In this document: piece by piece, positions 62,879 through 64,000 of the stretch
Position numbering within the stretch: the first letter of the stretch is position 1
Layout: each line of letters begins with the position of its first letter
Source of the DNA: Saprospiraceae bacterium
GTDB taxonomy: Bacteria > Bacteroidota > Bacteroidia > Chitinophagales > Saprospiraceae
DNA length: 64,000 nt
NCBI GenBank assembly: GCA_016713025.1
Contig: JADJPZ010000004.1
Span: 2,046,001-2,110,000 of the forward strand
Direction of reading: 5' to 3'
Notes under the pieces: model-generated
Database searches by the model: none
What the model saw: only the letters and a program-made list of their open reading frames with translations
Told to the model about the DNA's origin: nothing
Position numbers and translations under genes: made by a program

Positions 62879-63817
62879 TTAATTTTTTATAAAACTCAGT
62901 AAAGCATTGAGCGACTCTTCAGGGCATTCTTCCATAGGTACATGTCCGCAATCATTGATAACCACCAAAGTATCTTTCGGAAGTAATTGACTGAATTCTA
63001 CTGCAGAAGACACTGGAATCAAAAGATCATCGCTTCCCCACAAAATCAAAACCGGACACTCTACACCCTTCAATTTTGGTATATTGCTATAGTCCGGATT
63101 GACCTTAAACCTGTCAACCATAGCTTGCCTGTTACCTTCACGAAGGGTCAATTCATAATACCTGTCTACGAGACTGTCGGATACTTTGGATTTGATGGAA
63201 TACACATCTTCTACACTTTTACGTGCCATAGATTTGGGTGTGATGATCGTCAGAAGTTGATTGAGTAAAGGCATTCTTGCAACTCTGAATGCTAAAGGTG
63301 GTTTACTTTCTTTGTATTTTAAGCCGGCGGCATCGATCAAAACTAATTTTTTTATTTTTTCAGGATGTTTAAGTGCAAAATTCCAAGCAATGTTTCCTCC
63401 TAAAGAATTACCTGCAAGAATACATTTTTGCACATCATTTTTTTTCAAAAATTCATTAAGAAATTCAACATAATGAGAAATTGTATAGTCTCCGTCAGTG
63501 AAAGGGCCCGTCAAGCCGAAACCAGGTAAATCCATTCTGAAAACCTTTTTTGAATCCTTCAGTACATCTGTCCAATAATCAAACGTGTGCAGGCTAGCTC
63601 CGGTACCATGCAACAGCACAACAGGCAGAGAATCGTCGGAAATACCTTCAGCTCTGTAGTGTACATCCATATTCATGATATCCACAAACTTTGAAGGCTC
63701 CGAAGCATACTTGGGTTTCAGATCATCTACTGGTATATCCTTCTTAATAGAAAATAAGGCTACAATTAGTGTAAGGGATAAAATGAAGATCAATACATAT
63801 TTGAGCTTTCTGGTCAT
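62879..63817 (-). CDS. Membrane-anchored alpha/beta hydrolase
   Basis: About 312 residues from the internal ATG near 63817 (MTRKLKYVLIFILSLTLIVALFSI). A TTG at 63847 would add 10 residues and overlap the upstream gene. The N-terminal hydrophobic segment is an anchor or signal. Hydrolase motifs: VVLLHGTGASLHTFDYW (oxyanion), LAGNSLGGNIAW (nucleophile Ser in GNSLGG), ILWGSDDLLIPVSSA (acid) and INDCGHVPMEECP (His). The substrate is unknown. Two extra copies of its 3' end lie downstream with inserted elements. Confidence 0.85.
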   Translation of the reverse strand: MTRKLKYVLIFILSLTLIVALFSIKKDIPVDDLKPKYASEPSKFVDIMNMDVHYRAEGISDDSLPVVLLHGTGASLHTFDYWTDVLKDSKKVFRMDLPGFGLTGPFTDGDYTISHYVEFLNEFLKKNDVQKCILAGNSLGGNIAWNFALKHPEKIKKLVLIDAAGLKYKESKPPLAFRVARMPLLNQLLTIITPKSMARKSVEDVYSIKSKVSDSLVDRYYELTLREGNRQAMVDRFKVNPDYSNIPKLKGVECPVLILWGSDDLLIPVSSAVEFSQLLPKDTLVVINDCGHVPMEECPEESLNALLSFIKN

Positions 63818-63837
63818 AATCTTAGGAAATTGATATT

Positions 63838-64000
63838 TTAAATACAATAATACGGATATTCCTGTGATTTATGTTCAGGTGTGCCACTTTTCTGATATTT
63901 TGCACCCATATTTGAATGAAAAATGGAAAACAGCATAGTAAGGATATCATGTGCAGACGAAAAGGTCTTGTTCATAAAGTCACGGGAGTATTTTATTTCA
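63838..64000 (-). CDS. C-terminal part of an unidentified gene (runs off window)
   Basis: An open minus-strand frame enters at the window edge and ends with TAA at 63838-63840. It encodes about 53 residues including MNKTFSSAHDILTMLFSIFHSNMG and ending YPYYCI. Its stop is ~20 bp upstream of the hydrolase start on the same strand, as in an operon. I do not recognise the family. Confidence 0.4.
   Translation of the reverse strand, partial: EIKYSRDFMNKTFSSAHDILTMLFSIFHSNMGAKYQKSGTPEHKSQEYPYYCI

Overview
The window is chromosomal DNA from a member of the Bacteroidota, most likely an environmental relative of the Saprospiraceae/Chitinophagales (inference). Evidence: a SusC/SusD pair, secreted proteins with type IX (Por) C-terminal sorting domains, many lipoproteins with Bacteroidota-type signal peptides, AT-rich spacers, a Bacteroidota-type small SRP RNA, and repeated TAnnTTTG -7 promoter elements. 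No tRNA, rRNA, CRISPR array or prophage was seen.

Layout. 0-6.5 kb: a partial Gfo/Idh/MocA oxidoreductase, small membrane proteins, an HMG-CoA lyase, and a minus-strand group of c-type cytochrome lipoproteins with OB-fold, YceI and DUF5777 beta-barrel proteins. 6.5-9.7 kb: a 34-copy 14-bp minisatellite, the SRP RNA, a transaldolase-like aldolase and a frameshifted sugar dehydrogenase-cytochrome c fusion. 9.8-12.4 kb: a broken Rpn-type nuclease gene and an intact IS256-family element with an 8-bp target duplication. 12.4-29.3 kb: a 2-hydroxyacid dehydrogenase, two tandem arylsulfotransferase-like type IX cargo proteins, a 0.5-kb MITE-like element, a SusC/SusD/lipoprotein operon, a membrane-anchored AraC regulator and a 1151-residue repetitive surface protein. 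29.6-35.2 kb: a frameshifted SNF2 helicase, metZ, an OsmC-like gene and a TPR membrane protein.

35.4-41.2 kb is the most coherent pathway: a probable sphingolipid (ceramide) locus with serine palmitoyltransferase, a GNAT-fold candidate ceramide synthase, a candidate ceramide reductase, a lipid kinase and a DMT transporter. A second copy of the MITE-like element sits between spt and the rest. 41.3-47.7 kb: fabG with a TPR-like gene, and an overlapping operon of Na+/solute symporter, atypical ketoacyl synthase III and acyl-CoA ligase. 47.8-64 kb: lipoprotein, porin-like barrel, alpha/beta hydrolase, GTP-type PEP carboxykinase, coiled-coil membrane protein, DEDDy exonuclease, lepA, glutaredoxin-like protein, NhaD antiporter, DUF983 protein, a solitary frameshifted DNA methyltransferase with an unusual domain order, a tandemly duplicated gene-tail/MITE region and a second hydrolase.

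Three kinds of non-coding structure run across the window: inverted copies of a 0.5-kb TIR element (17.2 and 36.7 kb), a ~75-bp dispersed repeat (0.7, 48.4 and 59.6 kb), and the 14-bp TIR elements at 61.7 and 62.4 kb. Four otherwise intact genes are each split by what looks like one missing base, mostly in short homopolymers; this resembles residual sequencing error more than decay.
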